Shown: positions 10,529 to 18,826 of the stretch, in pieces
Layout of the letters: the number at the start of each line of letters is the position of its first letter
How positions within the stretch are numbered: the first letter of the stretch is position 1
Assembly: GCA_964390555.1 (NCBI GenBank)
Contig: CAYMJU010000032.1
Location: forward strand, 94,807 to 158,806
DNA length: 64,000 nt
Origin: CAVTWS01 sp964390555
GTDB taxonomy: Bacteria; Actinomycetota; Acidimicrobiia; Acidimicrobiales; SHLQ01
Direction: 5' to 3'
Program-made: the position numbers and the translations under genes
Notes under the pieces: model-generated
The model's database searches: none
The model's input: the letters and a program-made list of their open reading frames with translations, nothing else
Told to the model about the DNA's origin: nothing

Positions 10529-11782
10529 TCAGCGCCCAAGCGACGGAGCGGGGGCCGGGCCCACATAGCGCGACTGCGGCCGGTACCGCAGCGCCGGTTC
10601 GCCGTACTCCTCGAGGGCGTGGGCCAGCCATCCGGCGATGCGGGCGACCGCGAACACGACCTCGCCGGCGCCCGCCGGCATGCCGGCCATCACCGTCAGG
10701 CCGGCGAGCCCGAGGTCGACGTTCGGGATACGGCCCGACCGCTCGATCCCGATGTGCACCAGTTCGTCGATGAGCGGCCACCGCTCGTCGTCGGGGTACG
10801 CCGTTCTGGTCGCGTCGATCAACAGCTGATAGCGGGGATCGGCTCGTTCGTAGACCTTGTGCCCGAATCCCGGGACGCGCCGCCCCATGGCCAACAACTC
10901 GCCCACCGCCGCGGTGGCGGACCCCGCGGCCGTCGCCCGGCTGATCAGCTCGTGGCACTCACTGCTCGCCGCGCCATGGAGAGGCCCTCCGAGGACGCCG
11001 AGTCCGGCGGCGACGACGGCGTACGGGTCGGCTCGAGTGGAAGCAGCGATCCGAGCCGCATAGGTCGACGCCGCTAGATCGTGGTCGGCCAGCGCCACCA
11101 AGGCGACGTTCAGCGCGCTCAGCGCGCCCGGAGTTGCCCGCTGGCGCGTGAGCCGCGGCCACAGACGGTCAACCACGCGCTGCCGAGCCGTCGAGTCGCC
11201 GCCGCCCTCGCCGTCGCCGTCGCCGTCGCCGGGCAGCGATTCGACGATCGTGGCGACCAGGCGGGCCATGGCGATGTGGACGGCCGCGGGTGAGATGTCG
11301 TGGCGGAGCGGATCGTGAGCCGAGACGATCGTGAGCGCCATGCGGATCCGGTCGATGGCGGGCGCGTGCTCGGGCAGGGCCTTTCCGGCGCGGCGGGTAG
11401 CGGCGAGCACGCGGGGTTCGGCTTCCCACCGGGCCCCCGATGACTCGACGCCAAGGAGGAGAGCCGCGACCTCCTCGTAGTCGACTCCCGCCGCGACGAG
11501 ATCCTCGACGCGCGTGCCGCGGTACGACAGCCCGTCGTCGCCGACACGAGTGATCGCCGAAGCCACGATCGTCGCCAGCCCCTCGACGGCCCGGCGTCCG
11601 CGCCGGGCTCGCAACGACTCGACCTCGCGGCGCCCGAACAGGCTGCTGCGACCGTCGGGAGCGACCCGCCGGTCCAAGAGTCCGCGGCTGACGTACGCGT
11701 ACAGCGTGTCGAGCTTGACCCCGAGCCGCGCCGCCGCCTCGGTCGACGAGAGCCACTGCTCACCCGCACGATCATCGGCCAT
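10529..11782 (-). CDS. Citrate synthase-like enzyme with N-terminal helix-turn-helix domain
   Basis: The 417-aa protein joins a MerR/excisionase-type HTH at residues about 10-62 (STEAAARLGVKLDTLYAYVS) to a citrate synthase fold. Catalytic histidines are in GGPLHGAA and GFGHKVYERADPR, and the catalytic aspartate in NVDLGLAGL is kept. A low-complexity GDGDGDGEGGGD insert lies before the middle of the protein. The HTH suggests DNA binding, possibly at the shared promoter region with the divergent citrate synthase; that is inference. It could make citrate or 2-methylcitrate. The ATG at 11782 has a GGAGG-type ribosome-binding site 7 nt upstream. Confidence 0.9.
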   Translation of the reverse strand: MADDRAGEQWLSSTEAAARLGVKLDTLYAYVSRGLLDRRVAPDGRSSLFGRREVESLRARRGRRAVEGLATIVASAITRVGDDGLSYRGTRVEDLVAAGVDYEEVAALLLGVESSGARWEAEPRVLAATRRAGKALPEHAPAIDRIRMALTIVSAHDPLRHDISPAAVHIAMARLVATIVESLPGDGDGDGEGGGDSTARQRVVDRLWPRLTRQRATPGALSALNVALVALADHDLAASTYAARIAASTRADPYAVVAAGLGVLGGPLHGAASSECHELISRATAAGSATAAVGELLAMGRRVPGFGHKVYERADPRYQLLIDATRTAYPDDERWPLIDELVHIGIERSGRIPNVDLGLAGLTVMAGMPAGAGEVVFAVARIAGWLAHALEEYGEPALRYRPQSRYVGPAPAPSLGR

Positions 11783-11867
11783 GACCGCCCCTCCCGACAG
11801 GTTGATCCAGTCATGCTTGACTTGATCAAGGTTGTCAATGTATCAATGTCGAGGTCAGACTAGTCCC
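11783..11867. promoter_or_regulatory. Divergent control region of the two citrate synthase genes
   Basis: This 85-bp gap holds a perfect 10-bp palindrome CTTGATCAAG at 11821-11830. Beside it, on the minus strand, ACATTGA occurs twice with an 8-nt period (11834-11849). For the plus-strand gene a -35 TTGTCA (11832-11837), an 18-nt spacer and a CAGACT hexamer (11856-11861), 6 nt before the ATG, can be proposed. The palindrome would then lie directly against the -35 element. Whether the HTH of the neighbouring citrate synthase binds here is untested. Confidence 0.4.
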
Positions 11868-12998
11868 ATGGGCACCGAACTGATCGCCCCCCGAGGGCTC
11901 AAGGGTTTGAAGGTCGCCGAGACGACCGTCGGCGACGTCCGCGGCGACGAAGGCTTCTACCACTACCGCCAGTACGACGCGACCGAGCTGGCGGCCAAGC
12001 GGTCGGTCGAGGATGTCTGGGCGCTGCTCATCGACGGCGCGCTGCCGGCGCCGGGCGACACGGCGTTCGCGGCCGAAGTCGCGCCGCTGCGGGCCATCCC
12101 GCGCTCAGCCGACGCTGCGGTCGACGCCATCGCCCTCATCGACGCTTCGCCCATGGGTCGATTGCGTGCCGCGCTGGCCGCGGTGACCGAGGCCGACGGA
12201 CCGACTGCCACCTACGACCAGAGCGCGTCCGAACGTCGGGCCACCGCCCTCCGGGTCGCGGCCTTGGTCCCGACGGTCCTCGCCCGCCTCTGGCGCGTCG
12301 GCCAGGGCCTCGGTCCAATCGGTCCGGACCCCACGATGGGTCATGCCGCCGACTACCTCCGCATGGTCATGGGGACCGAGCCGACCGACGACCAGGTTCG
12401 CCTCGTCACCACCTACCTGGTCACCACCGTCGACCACGGGTTCAACGCCTCGACGTTCTCGACCCGCGTGACCGTGAGCACCGGCACCGACATCGGAGGC
12501 GCAGTTTCAGCCGGCCTGGCCGCCCTGGCCGGGCCTCTCCACGGCGGCGCACCGAGCCGGGTGCTCGATCTGCTCGACGAGATCGGCGAGCCGGGTCGCG
12601 CCGCGGCGTGGGTCGACGAGCAGTTGGCCCGAGGCGACAAGGTGATGGGCTTCGGTCACCCCGTGTACCGCACGGGCGACCCGCGGTCGCGTGTGCTTCG
12701 CCGAGTGGCCGAGACGGTCGGCGGGCCGCTCCTCGAGCGGGCGGTGACGGTCGAGGCCGCGCTGCACGCGGCCCTGAAGGCCCGCCGGCCCGACCTCGAC
12801 CTCAGCACCAACGTCGAGTGGTACGCCGCGGTGGTGATGTCGCTCGCCGGCTTGCCGCCCGAACTGTTCACGCCGACGTTCGCCGTCGGGCGCGTCATCG
12901 GCTGGACCGCCCACGCCCTCGAACAGGCTGCCGACGGCAAGATCCTGCGCCCGAGTGCCACCTACGTCGGCCCTCCCCCGCCGGTACCCGTGCCCTGA
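11868..12998 (+). CDS. Citrate synthase family protein
   Basis: This 376-aa protein condenses acetyl-CoA (or propionyl-CoA) with oxaloacetate by family assignment. It shows PRGLKGLKVAETTVGDVRG at the N-terminus, the histidine motifs AGPLHGGAP and MGFGHPVYRTGDPR, and LFTPTFAVGRVIGWTAHALEQ near the C-terminus. The position usually occupied by the catalytic aspartate (NVDFYSG in many citrate synthases) reads NVEWYAAV, a Glu; this may be a subfamily trait. It is divergent from the HTH-bearing paralogue. The ATG at 11868 fits the family N-terminus better than upstream starts. Confidence 0.91.
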   Translation: MGTELIAPRGLKGLKVAETTVGDVRGDEGFYHYRQYDATELAAKRSVEDVWALLIDGALPAPGDTAFAAEVAPLRAIPRSADAAVDAIALIDASPMGRLRAALAAVTEADGPTATYDQSASERRATALRVAALVPTVLARLWRVGQGLGPIGPDPTMGHAADYLRMVMGTEPTDDQVRLVTTYLVTTVDHGFNASTFSTRVTVSTGTDIGGAVSAGLAALAGPLHGGAPSRVLDLLDEIGEPGRAAAWVDEQLARGDKVMGFGHPVYRTGDPRSRVLRRVAETVGGPLLERAVTVEAALHAALKARRPDLDLSTNVEWYAAVVMSLAGLPPELFTPTFAVGRVIGWTAHALEQAADGKILRPSATYVGPPPPVPVP

Positions 12999-13043
12999 CC
13001 ACCGCCTCACGGCCGCGCTGTGGTGGCCTAGGCTCGGTGGTCG

Positions 13044-13445
13044 ATGGCCGGGTACTCGGGCACACCGCTTGCCACCAAGCTGGGGATCAAGGCGGGCTAT
13101 CGCGTGGTGCTGCTCGGTGCTCCGGTCGGCTTCGTCGACACCCTCGAATCGTTACCCGACGATGTCGACCTCACCGTCGCGCTAGGCGCTACCGACGTAT
13201 GCGTGGCCTTCTACATCGAGCGCTCGGCGTTCGAGGCGGCGTTGCCCGACCTCAGGGCGGCGATCTTTCCGGCCGGCGGGCTGTGGATCGCCTGGCCGAA
13301 ACGGGCGTCGAAGGTGCCGACCGACATCACCGAGGACGTCGTGAGGGAGGTGGCGCTACCGACCGGCCTCGTCGACAACAAGGTGTGCGCCATCGACGAC
13401 GTCTGGTCCGGCCTGCGTCTCGTTCACCGCAAGGAGCTGCGGTGA
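13044..13445 (+). CDS. DUF3052 family protein
   Basis: This is a 133-aa protein of unknown function found in Actinomycetota. It opens with MAGYSGTPLATKLGIKAGYR, the typical DUF3052 start, and has the conserved SGLRLVHRKELR at its end and WIAWPK in the middle. It has no signal peptide or membrane segment. TAGGCT lies 9 nt before the ATG and no Shine-Dalgarno sequence is present. It follows the citrate synthase gene by 45 bp on the same strand. It is convergent with the thiolase-like gene. Confidence 0.82.
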   Translation: MAGYSGTPLATKLGIKAGYRVVLLGAPVGFVDTLESLPDDVDLTVALGATDVCVAFYIERSAFEAALPDLRAAIFPAGGLWIAWPKRASKVPTDITEDVVREVALPTGLVDNKVCAIDDVWSGLRLVHRKELR

Positions 13446-13460
13446 TCATCGGGCACCAGA

Positions 13461-14948
13461 TCAGATCCTGAACGTGCCATCGGACGACACGTGGCCGACC
13501 CAGCCGCACGCGTCGTTCGCCATCAGCTCACCCATCAGCTCCGGCGAGGTGCTGACCGCCCAGCACCGGGCACCGGTTCTGGTGAGGCCCGAGATGATGG
13601 CTCGGGCCGGCGCGCCGGTGTCGTGCTCGACCGTGTACGACTCGACGATGATGTTGCCCTCGGGCTCGCGAGTGAAGGCGTGAGGCCGGAATCGGTCGAC
13701 GTCGGCCTGGCAGTCGACGCCGCGATAGCCGTTGTCGGGAGGATCCGTCGACAGAACCGCCACTGCGTGTTTGGTCAGGAGGCCACCGTTGGCCACCACG
13801 AGGCCGAACTCGCCGGCGTCTCGGCGCAGTAGCGGCACGATCGACGCCACGGCGTGGGTGCTGTAGTTGTTCATCGGCCCGCCGAAGAACGACATCCCGC
13901 CGGTCACGGTCAGGTCGCGATCGGCCCCGATGCCGAGCTCGCGGGCGGCAACGCGAACTGCCGACGGGAAGCACGAATACAGGTCGATGTGCGCGAGCTG
14001 GCCCAGCCCGACGCCGGCCAGCTCCAAGGCCCGCGGCCCGGTCGCGCGCAGCGACCGCGATCCATGGAGATCGAGCCGCTCTCCGAGGGATTCGGTGTCG
14101 CGGCCCTTGGCCCCCGAGTGGATGAAGACCCACCGGTCTCGCGGGACCCCGGCGGCTTCGGCCCATGCCGCCGAGGCCACGACATACGCCGCGGCCTGAT
14201 CGGTGAACCAGTTCGAGTTCATGACCTTGGGGTACGGGTAGGAGATCATACGATTGGTCGCCGACGGGGTCGCGATCTGATCGGCGGTGAGCGGTGTCTG
14301 CGACCACGACCACGGATTGGACACGGCGATCTCGTTGAAGCGCCCGTAGAGCCGGCCGAGCTCGGCTCGGTGCTCCTCCACACTGAGGCGCTCGGCGTGG
14401 CGCAGCGCGATCTCGAACAGCGGGTAGACCCGGACCGGCATCTCCAGCCCGAATCGTCGATCGTGGTCGTCGGCCATCACGAGCGGCGTGCCATAGCGGT
14501 CGTCGGGCGCGACGCCGTCGCCTTGCTGGGTCAGCTGGGGCTCGGTGCCGAGCTTGCGGAGCTGGCGGCGGCTGTATATGCCTTCGCCTCCGCACAGCAC
14601 GGCACAGCCGAGCTGGCCGGCCGAGATGTCCTCGGCGAGCCGCAGCAGCATTGTGACGGGCGTATCACCGCCCTGACCGGTGAGTCCGGACCGCGCCGAC
14701 GTGGCCCGGATCCGGTCGGCCACCAGGCGAGCTGGATCCTTGTATGACCACGCACCTTGGACGGCGACGATCCGGTCGATCCGGTCCGCGGCCGACGCCG
14801 CCCCGGCGTCGTCGAGCGCGGCCCTCACCGCCATCTCCATGAGGTCGAGCGGTTCGAGCAAGGTCGCGGCGTCGACGCTTCGTTGTTCGGCCTGGCCGAC
14901 GCCGATGAGGACGGGGAGGCGGGGGTTCAGCGGCGTAGTGATGGCCAC
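13461..14948 (-). CDS. Thiolase-like acetyl-CoA acetyltransferase family protein without the canonical nucleophilic cysteine
   Basis: The 495-aa product has a thiolase-type architecture: PVLIGVGQAEQR, a middle DTPVTMLLRLAEDISAGQ segment, and FFGGPMNNYSTHAVASIVPLLRR, where the histidine fits the usual GHPxGxxG region. In active thiolases a Cys lies in a CASG-type loop; here the corresponding stretch reads GQGGDTPVTML. The second catalytic Cys (CxG) corresponds to NGGLLT. It may therefore be a non-thiolytic family member acting on acyl-CoA or steroid-CoA intermediates. It lies below nrdB, separated by a strong hairpin, so it is probably transcribed on its own. Confidence 0.85.
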   Translation of the reverse strand: MAITTPLNPRLPVLIGVGQAEQRSVDAATLLEPLDLMEMAVRAALDDAGAASAADRIDRIVAVQGAWSYKDPARLVADRIRATSARSGLTGQGGDTPVTMLLRLAEDISAGQLGCAVLCGGEGIYSRRQLRKLGTEPQLTQQGDGVAPDDRYGTPLVMADDHDRRFGLEMPVRVYPLFEIALRHAERLSVEEHRAELGRLYGRFNEIAVSNPWSWSQTPLTADQIATPSATNRMISYPYPKVMNSNWFTDQAAAYVVASAAWAEAAGVPRDRWVFIHSGAKGRDTESLGERLDLHGSRSLRATGPRALELAGVGLGQLAHIDLYSCFPSAVRVAARELGIGADRDLTVTGGMSFFGGPMNNYSTHAVASIVPLLRRDAGEFGLVVANGGLLTKHAVAVLSTDPPDNGYRGVDCQADVDRFRPHAFTREPEGNIIVESYTVEHDTGAPARAIISGLTRTGARCWAVSTSPELMGELMANDACGWVGHVSSDGTFRI

Positions 14949-14970
14949 CAGTAAAGCGGCTCGGGAATGT

Positions 14971-15002
14971 GATCGGGCCCCTGTGGGGACAGGGGCCCGA
15001 TC
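14971..15002 (-). terminator. Strong hairpin downstream of nrdB
   Basis: Arms of 14 bp, GATCGGGCCCCTGT and its perfect complement, enclose a GGGG loop. The hairpin lies 37 bp after the nrdB stop and 22 bp before the start of the next gene. No T-tract follows on the minus strand, as is often the case for actinobacterial terminators. I take it as the end of the nrdAB transcript. Confidence 0.75.
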
Positions 15003-15039
15003 GGTTCTCTCGGCAGGGTAGGAGAGAGACCTGGTCTGG

Positions 15040-16119
15040 TCAGAAGTCCTCGTCGAAGGACACTTCGCCCGAGACGCCGACCTGGTAAGCGGCGACGGTG
15101 CGCTCGAAGAAGTTGGTGAGCTCCTGGACGTCTTGGAGCTCCATGAAGTCGAACGGGTTCTTGACCCCGTACTGGCGGGGAAGGCCGAGCTGAACCAACC
15201 GCTGGTCGGCGACGAAGCGCAGGTACGTGCGGGTGTCGGCGAGCGACATGCCGGGCACGCCTTCGCCGAGCACGTCGGCGGCGAACTGGTACTCGCACTC
15301 CACGGCCTCGTCGATCATGGTGATGATCTGGCGGCCGAGGTCGTCGTCGAACAGGTCCGGGTCTTCAGTGCGGACGGTGTTGAGGACCTCGAGAGCGAAG
15401 TTCATGTGGGCGCTCTCGTCGCGGAACACCCAGTTGGTACCTGCGGCGAGACCGTTCAGCAATCCCTTGGAGCGAAGGAAGTACACGTAGGCGAATGCGG
15501 CGAAGAAGAACAACCCCTCGATGCAGGTCGCGAAGCAGATCAGGTTGAGGAGGAACCGCTGGCGATCCTCCTTGGTCTCGAGCCTCTCGAGGTCGCTGAT
15601 CGAGCCGATCCAGCGGAAGCAGAACTCGGCCTTCTGGCGGATCGACGGGATGTTCTCGATGGCCGCGAAGGCCGCCTCTCGCTCGCGCAGGTCGGGGATG
15701 TAGTTGTCGAGCAGCGTGAGATAGAACTGGACGTGCAGCGCCTCCTCGTAGAGCTGGCGCGACAGGTACATGCGGGCTTCGGGCGCGTTGATGTGCGTGT
15801 ACAGGTTCAGCACCAGGTTGTTGGCCACGATCGAGTCGCCGGTGGCGAAGAACGCCACGAGTCGGTTCACCAGATGCTTCTCGGCCGGAAGCAGGCGGCG
15901 TTGCAGGTCGACGAGATCGTCAGAGAAGTCGATCTCCTCGACGGTCCAGGTGTTCTTGATGGCGTTGCGGTACATCTCGTAGAAGCCGGGGTACCGCATC
16001 GGCCGCAAGGTCAAGCTGAAGCCGGCATCGAGGATGTGCGCCCGTGACGGCGCGGGCAACACGACGGGCGTGGGCCCGGTGAGGTCGACGAGGGGGTACG
16101 CCGATTCGGCGAGGGCCAT
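15040..16119 (-). CDS. nrdB: Ribonucleotide reductase class I, beta subunit
   Basis: This is the radical-generating subunit of aerobic ribonucleotide reductase, 359 aa. The di-iron ligands are all visible: D95, E126 and H129 in YEEALHVQFY, E201 in CIEGLFFF, and E235 and H238 in RDESAHMNF. Y133, four residues after H129, is placed like Tyr122 of E. coli NrdB, so a tyrosyl radical enzyme is expected. The ATG at 16119 has AAGGAA as ribosome-binding site. It follows nrdA by 37 bp and is probably co-transcribed with it. Confidence 0.95.
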   Translation of the reverse strand: MALAESAYPLVDLTGPTPVVLPAPSRAHILDAGFSLTLRPMRYPGFYEMYRNAIKNTWTVEEIDFSDDLVDLQRRLLPAEKHLVNRLVAFFATGDSIVANNLVLNLYTHINAPEARMYLSRQLYEEALHVQFYLTLLDNYIPDLREREAAFAAIENIPSIRQKAEFCFRWIGSISDLERLETKEDRQRFLLNLICFATCIEGLFFFAAFAYVYFLRSKGLLNGLAAGTNWVFRDESAHMNFALEVLNTVRTEDPDLFDDDLGRQIITMIDEAVECEYQFAADVLGEGVPGMSLADTRTYLRFVADQRLVQLGLPRQYGVKNPFDFMELQDVQELTNFFERTVAAYQVGVSGEVSFDEDF

Positions 16120-16156
16120 GGGAAATTCCTTGCGTAGGTAGAGAGGCGAAGCGCGA

Positions 16157-18580
16157 TCAGTCGCAGGCTTCGCAGGCTTCGGGGTTCTCGAGGGAGCACG
16201 ACACCGCTTCGGCGTCTGTGAACATCTTGGTGGCCGGCACGGGGGCCGCTTCGGGCGCACTCGCAGTGGTGGTCTGGTTGATGCGGGTCGCCGGGCGCGA
16301 CCGCAGGTAGTACGTGGTCTTGAGCCCGCTCTTCCATGCGTGCAGGTACATGGAGCTGAGCTTGCCGATGGTGGGCGACTCCATGAACAGGTTCAACGAC
16401 TGGCTCTGGTCGATGAACGCCCCACGTTCGGCTGCCATGTCGATGAGAGATCGCATGGGCACCTCCCACGCCGTCCGGTAGATCGCCGTGATGTCCTCGG
16501 GGATGCCATCGATGTCTTGCACGCTGCCTTCGGCGCGCTTCACACGGGCGATCATGTCCTCGGTCCACAGACCGCGCTGTTGCAGGTCGCGCACGAGGTA
16601 GCGGTTGATCTGGAGGAACTCACCCGAGAGCGTCTCGCGCTTGAACAGGTTCGACACCTGGGGCTCGATGCACTCGAAGCAGCCGGCGATCGAGGCAATC
16701 GTCGCGGTCGGCGCAATGGCGATCAGCAACGAGTTGCGCAGACCGTGCTCGCGGACGCGCGCCCGCAGGGCGTCCCAGTCGAGGTCGCCGTACGGAGTCG
16801 CGCCCTCCCACATGTCGAACTGGAGCTTGCCGCCCGCGACGCGGGTCTCGGCGTAGGTCGGGTGCGGGCCCGCGGCCTCGGCCAGTTCGGTCGAAGCCCA
16901 CAGGGCGTGGAAGTACATGTGCTCGCTGATGCGCTTCGACAGCGTGCGGGCCTCGTCGGAGTCAAAAGGGATCCGCAGCTTGAAGAAGACGTCCTGGAGA
17001 CCCATGAGACCGAGCCCGACCGGTCGCCACGCGGCGTTGGAGCGGCCCGAGGCATCGGTCGGGTAGTAGTTGATGTCGATGACCCTGTCGAGGAAGGGCA
17101 CGGCCATGCGCACAACCTCGCCGAGCCGCTCGAAGTCGAAACCGGCATCGGTGGTCAGCGCCCCGAGGTTCACCGAGCCGAGGTTGCACACCGCGGTCTC
17201 GTCCTGGCTCGTGACCTCGATGATCTCGGTGCAGAGGTTCGACAGGTGCACGACCCGTCCCGGTCGCCCGGTCTGGTTGCACCGCAAGTTCGACGGGTCC
17301 TTGAACGTCATCCAGCCGTTGCCGGTCTGGGCGAGCGACCGCATCATCCGGCTGTACAGCTCGCGGGCCGACACCTGCTTGTCGTAGAGGGCCTCGGCCT
17401 CGGCCTGCTCGTAGGCGCGGCGGAACTCGTCGCCGTAGAGGTCGACGAGGTGGGGCACCCTCTTGGGGTCGAACAGCGACCATTGCCAGTCCTTCTCGAC
17501 CCGCTCCATGAACAGGTCCGGGACCCAGTTGGCCAAGTTGAGGTTGTGGGTGCGGCGGGCGCCGTCGCCGGTGTTCTCCTTCAGGTCCAGAAAGTCCTCG
17601 ATGTCGGCATGCCAGGTCTCGAGGTAGACGCACGCCGCGCCCTTGCGCCGGCCGCCCTGGTTGACGGCCGCGACCGAGCTGTCGAGGGTCTTGAGCCACG
17701 GCACGATGCCGTTGGACAACCCGTTGGTACCGCGGATGAGCGAGCCCTTGGCTCGCACCCGCGAGTACGCGAGGCCGATCCCGCCAGCGAATTTCGACAG
17801 CTGGGCCACGTCCTTGTAACGGTCGTAGATGCCTTCGAGGCTGTCGACTGGCGAGTCGAGCAAGTAGCACGACGACATCTGCGGATGGGAGGTGCCGCTG
17901 TTGAACAGCGTGGGGCTCGACGGCAGGTACTCGAGCGACGAGATGAGCCGGTAGAACCCGATGGCCTCGTCGGTGCCGCCGGCCAGGCCGCACGCCACCC
18001 GGAGGAAGAAGTACTGCGGCGTCTCGACGATCTGGCGCGTCTCGGGGTGGCGCAGCAAGTAACGGTCATAGACCGTGCGGAGCCCGAAGAACTCGAACAG
18101 CTGGTCGCGGTCGGGGTCGGCGGCGGCGTTGAGCTTGCGGGCGTTGCTCGCCACCAGCTCGGCCACGCCGTCGTCGATGAGCCCGAGCCGGTGACCGAAG
18201 GCGACGGACTGGGAGAACGAATGGAGATCCTGGTTCTGGACCTCCTTGTCGATGACCGTCGACAACAGTCGGGCCGCGAGACGCGAGTAGTTGGGCTCCT
18301 CGACGATGAGCGCCGCGGCGGTGCGAATCGACAGGCTGTCGAGGGCCTCGGTGGTGGCACCGTCGACCAGACCGGAGATCGTTCGGGTGGCCACGCGCAT
18401 GGCATCGACACCGCTCAAACCCTCCGAGCAGCGGGTCACGGCGCGAACGATCTTGTTGACGTCGACCGGCTCGAGGTCGCCATTGCGCTTGCGCACCCGC
18501 ATGGTCATGGAGGTGACCGATGGCGCGCTCGCTGGTGCATGGAGTTCGAACAGGTCGGTTCGATCGTCAGTGAGCGCCAT
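16157..18580 (-). CDS. nrdA: Ribonucleotide reductase class I, alpha subunit
   Basis: This is the catalytic subunit that reduces ribonucleoside diphosphates to deoxyribonucleotides, 807 aa. An ATP-cone lies at about residues 25-115, so dATP feedback is likely. Active-site cysteines are in SSCYLLDS, NLCTEI and CNLGSVNLG. The tyrosine pair of the radical path is in KTTYYLR. The C-terminal thioredoxin-facing pair is C803/C806 (CEACD). The ATG at 18580 has GAAGGA upstream. The 246-bp region above it holds candidate promoter, operator and DnaA boxes. Confidence 0.97.
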   Translation of the reverse strand: MALTDDRTDLFELHAPASAPSVTSMTMRVRKRNGDLEPVDVNKIVRAVTRCSEGLSGVDAMRVATRTISGLVDGATTEALDSLSIRTAAALIVEEPNYSRLAARLLSTVIDKEVQNQDLHSFSQSVAFGHRLGLIDDGVAELVASNARKLNAAADPDRDQLFEFFGLRTVYDRYLLRHPETRQIVETPQYFFLRVACGLAGGTDEAIGFYRLISSLEYLPSSPTLFNSGTSHPQMSSCYLLDSPVDSLEGIYDRYKDVAQLSKFAGGIGLAYSRVRAKGSLIRGTNGLSNGIVPWLKTLDSSVAAVNQGGRRKGAACVYLETWHADIEDFLDLKENTGDGARRTHNLNLANWVPDLFMERVEKDWQWSLFDPKRVPHLVDLYGDEFRRAYEQAEAEALYDKQVSARELYSRMMRSLAQTGNGWMTFKDPSNLRCNQTGRPGRVVHLSNLCTEIIEVTSQDETAVCNLGSVNLGALTTDAGFDFERLGEVVRMAVPFLDRVIDINYYPTDASGRSNAAWRPVGLGLMGLQDVFFKLRIPFDSDEARTLSKRISEHMYFHALWASTELAEAAGPHPTYAETRVAGGKLQFDMWEGATPYGDLDWDALRARVREHGLRNSLLIAIAPTATIASIAGCFECIEPQVSNLFKRETLSGEFLQINRYLVRDLQQRGLWTEDMIARVKRAEGSVQDIDGIPEDITAIYRTAWEVPMRSLIDMAAERGAFIDQSQSLNLFMESPTIGKLSSMYLHAWKSGLKTTYYLRSRPATRINQTTTASAPEAAPVPATKMFTDAEAVSCSLENPEACEACD

Positions 18581-18664
18581 CGTGCAGTCCTTCCCTACCC
18601 TCTTGTCCGGCCCAACGGCTTGGCCCGGCCGTCGCGACGCTGCGGTGGTCGCTCCGGGGCGCGG

Positions 18665-18680
18665 ATCACACGGCTGTGAT
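18665..18680. promoter_or_regulatory. Inverted repeat in the nrdA leader (candidate operator)
   Basis: ATCACA and TGTGAT flank a CGGC centre, giving a perfect 16-bp dyad just downstream of the proposed nrdA start point. The CACA...TGTG arms have the orientation of NrdR boxes, but the centre is not AT-rich as in the published NrdR consensus. It could equally be a site for another repressor. Confidence 0.3.
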
Positions 18681-18696
18681 TCGCGAAGAGACCCAT

Positions 18697-18724
18697 TACA
18701 TAGGTGTAACTACACCCGCGTCAA
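18697..18724 (-). promoter_or_regulatory. Candidate nrdAB promoter with internal dyad
   Basis: On the minus strand TTGACG (18719-18724) is followed after 16 bp by TATGTA (18697-18702). The spacer is almost filled by a dyad, GGTGTA-AC-TACACC on the plus strand (18703-18716), a plausible operator position. The -35 match is good and the -10 match poor. Confidence 0.4.
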
Positions 18725-18749
18725 GGGGAAGTTCGAAATCCACCGCGCC

Positions 18750-18823
18750 TGTGGATGACCATGTGGACAACTGCCTATACCTACCGGTTAACCTGTGGAT
18801 AACTGGCCTCCCGCCGTGGACAG
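18750..18823. promoter_or_regulatory. Cluster of four DnaA-box-like sites upstream of nrdA
   Basis: Four nonamers in one orientation are seen: TGTGGATGA (18750-18758), TGTGGACAA (18762-18770), TGTGGATAA (18794-18802) and the weaker CGTGGACAG (18815-18823). The second is the exact complement of the actinobacterial box TTGTCCACA, and the third that of the general box TTATCCACA. They lie 26-99 bp upstream of the proposed nrdA -35 box and directly before the divergent GIDE-LemA gene. DnaA control of nrdAB is established in E. coli; here it is inferred. Confidence 0.55.
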
Positions 18824-18826
18824 CTC

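Noticed and set aside
18581..18700. Cobalamin riboswitch before nrdA
   Set aside because: No B12-box-like sequence or matching stems, and this class I enzyme does not use cobalamin.
18750..18823. Chromosomal replication origin
   Set aside because: DnaA boxes are present, but there is no dnaA, dnaN or AT-rich unwinding region nearby; regulation of nrdAB fits better.
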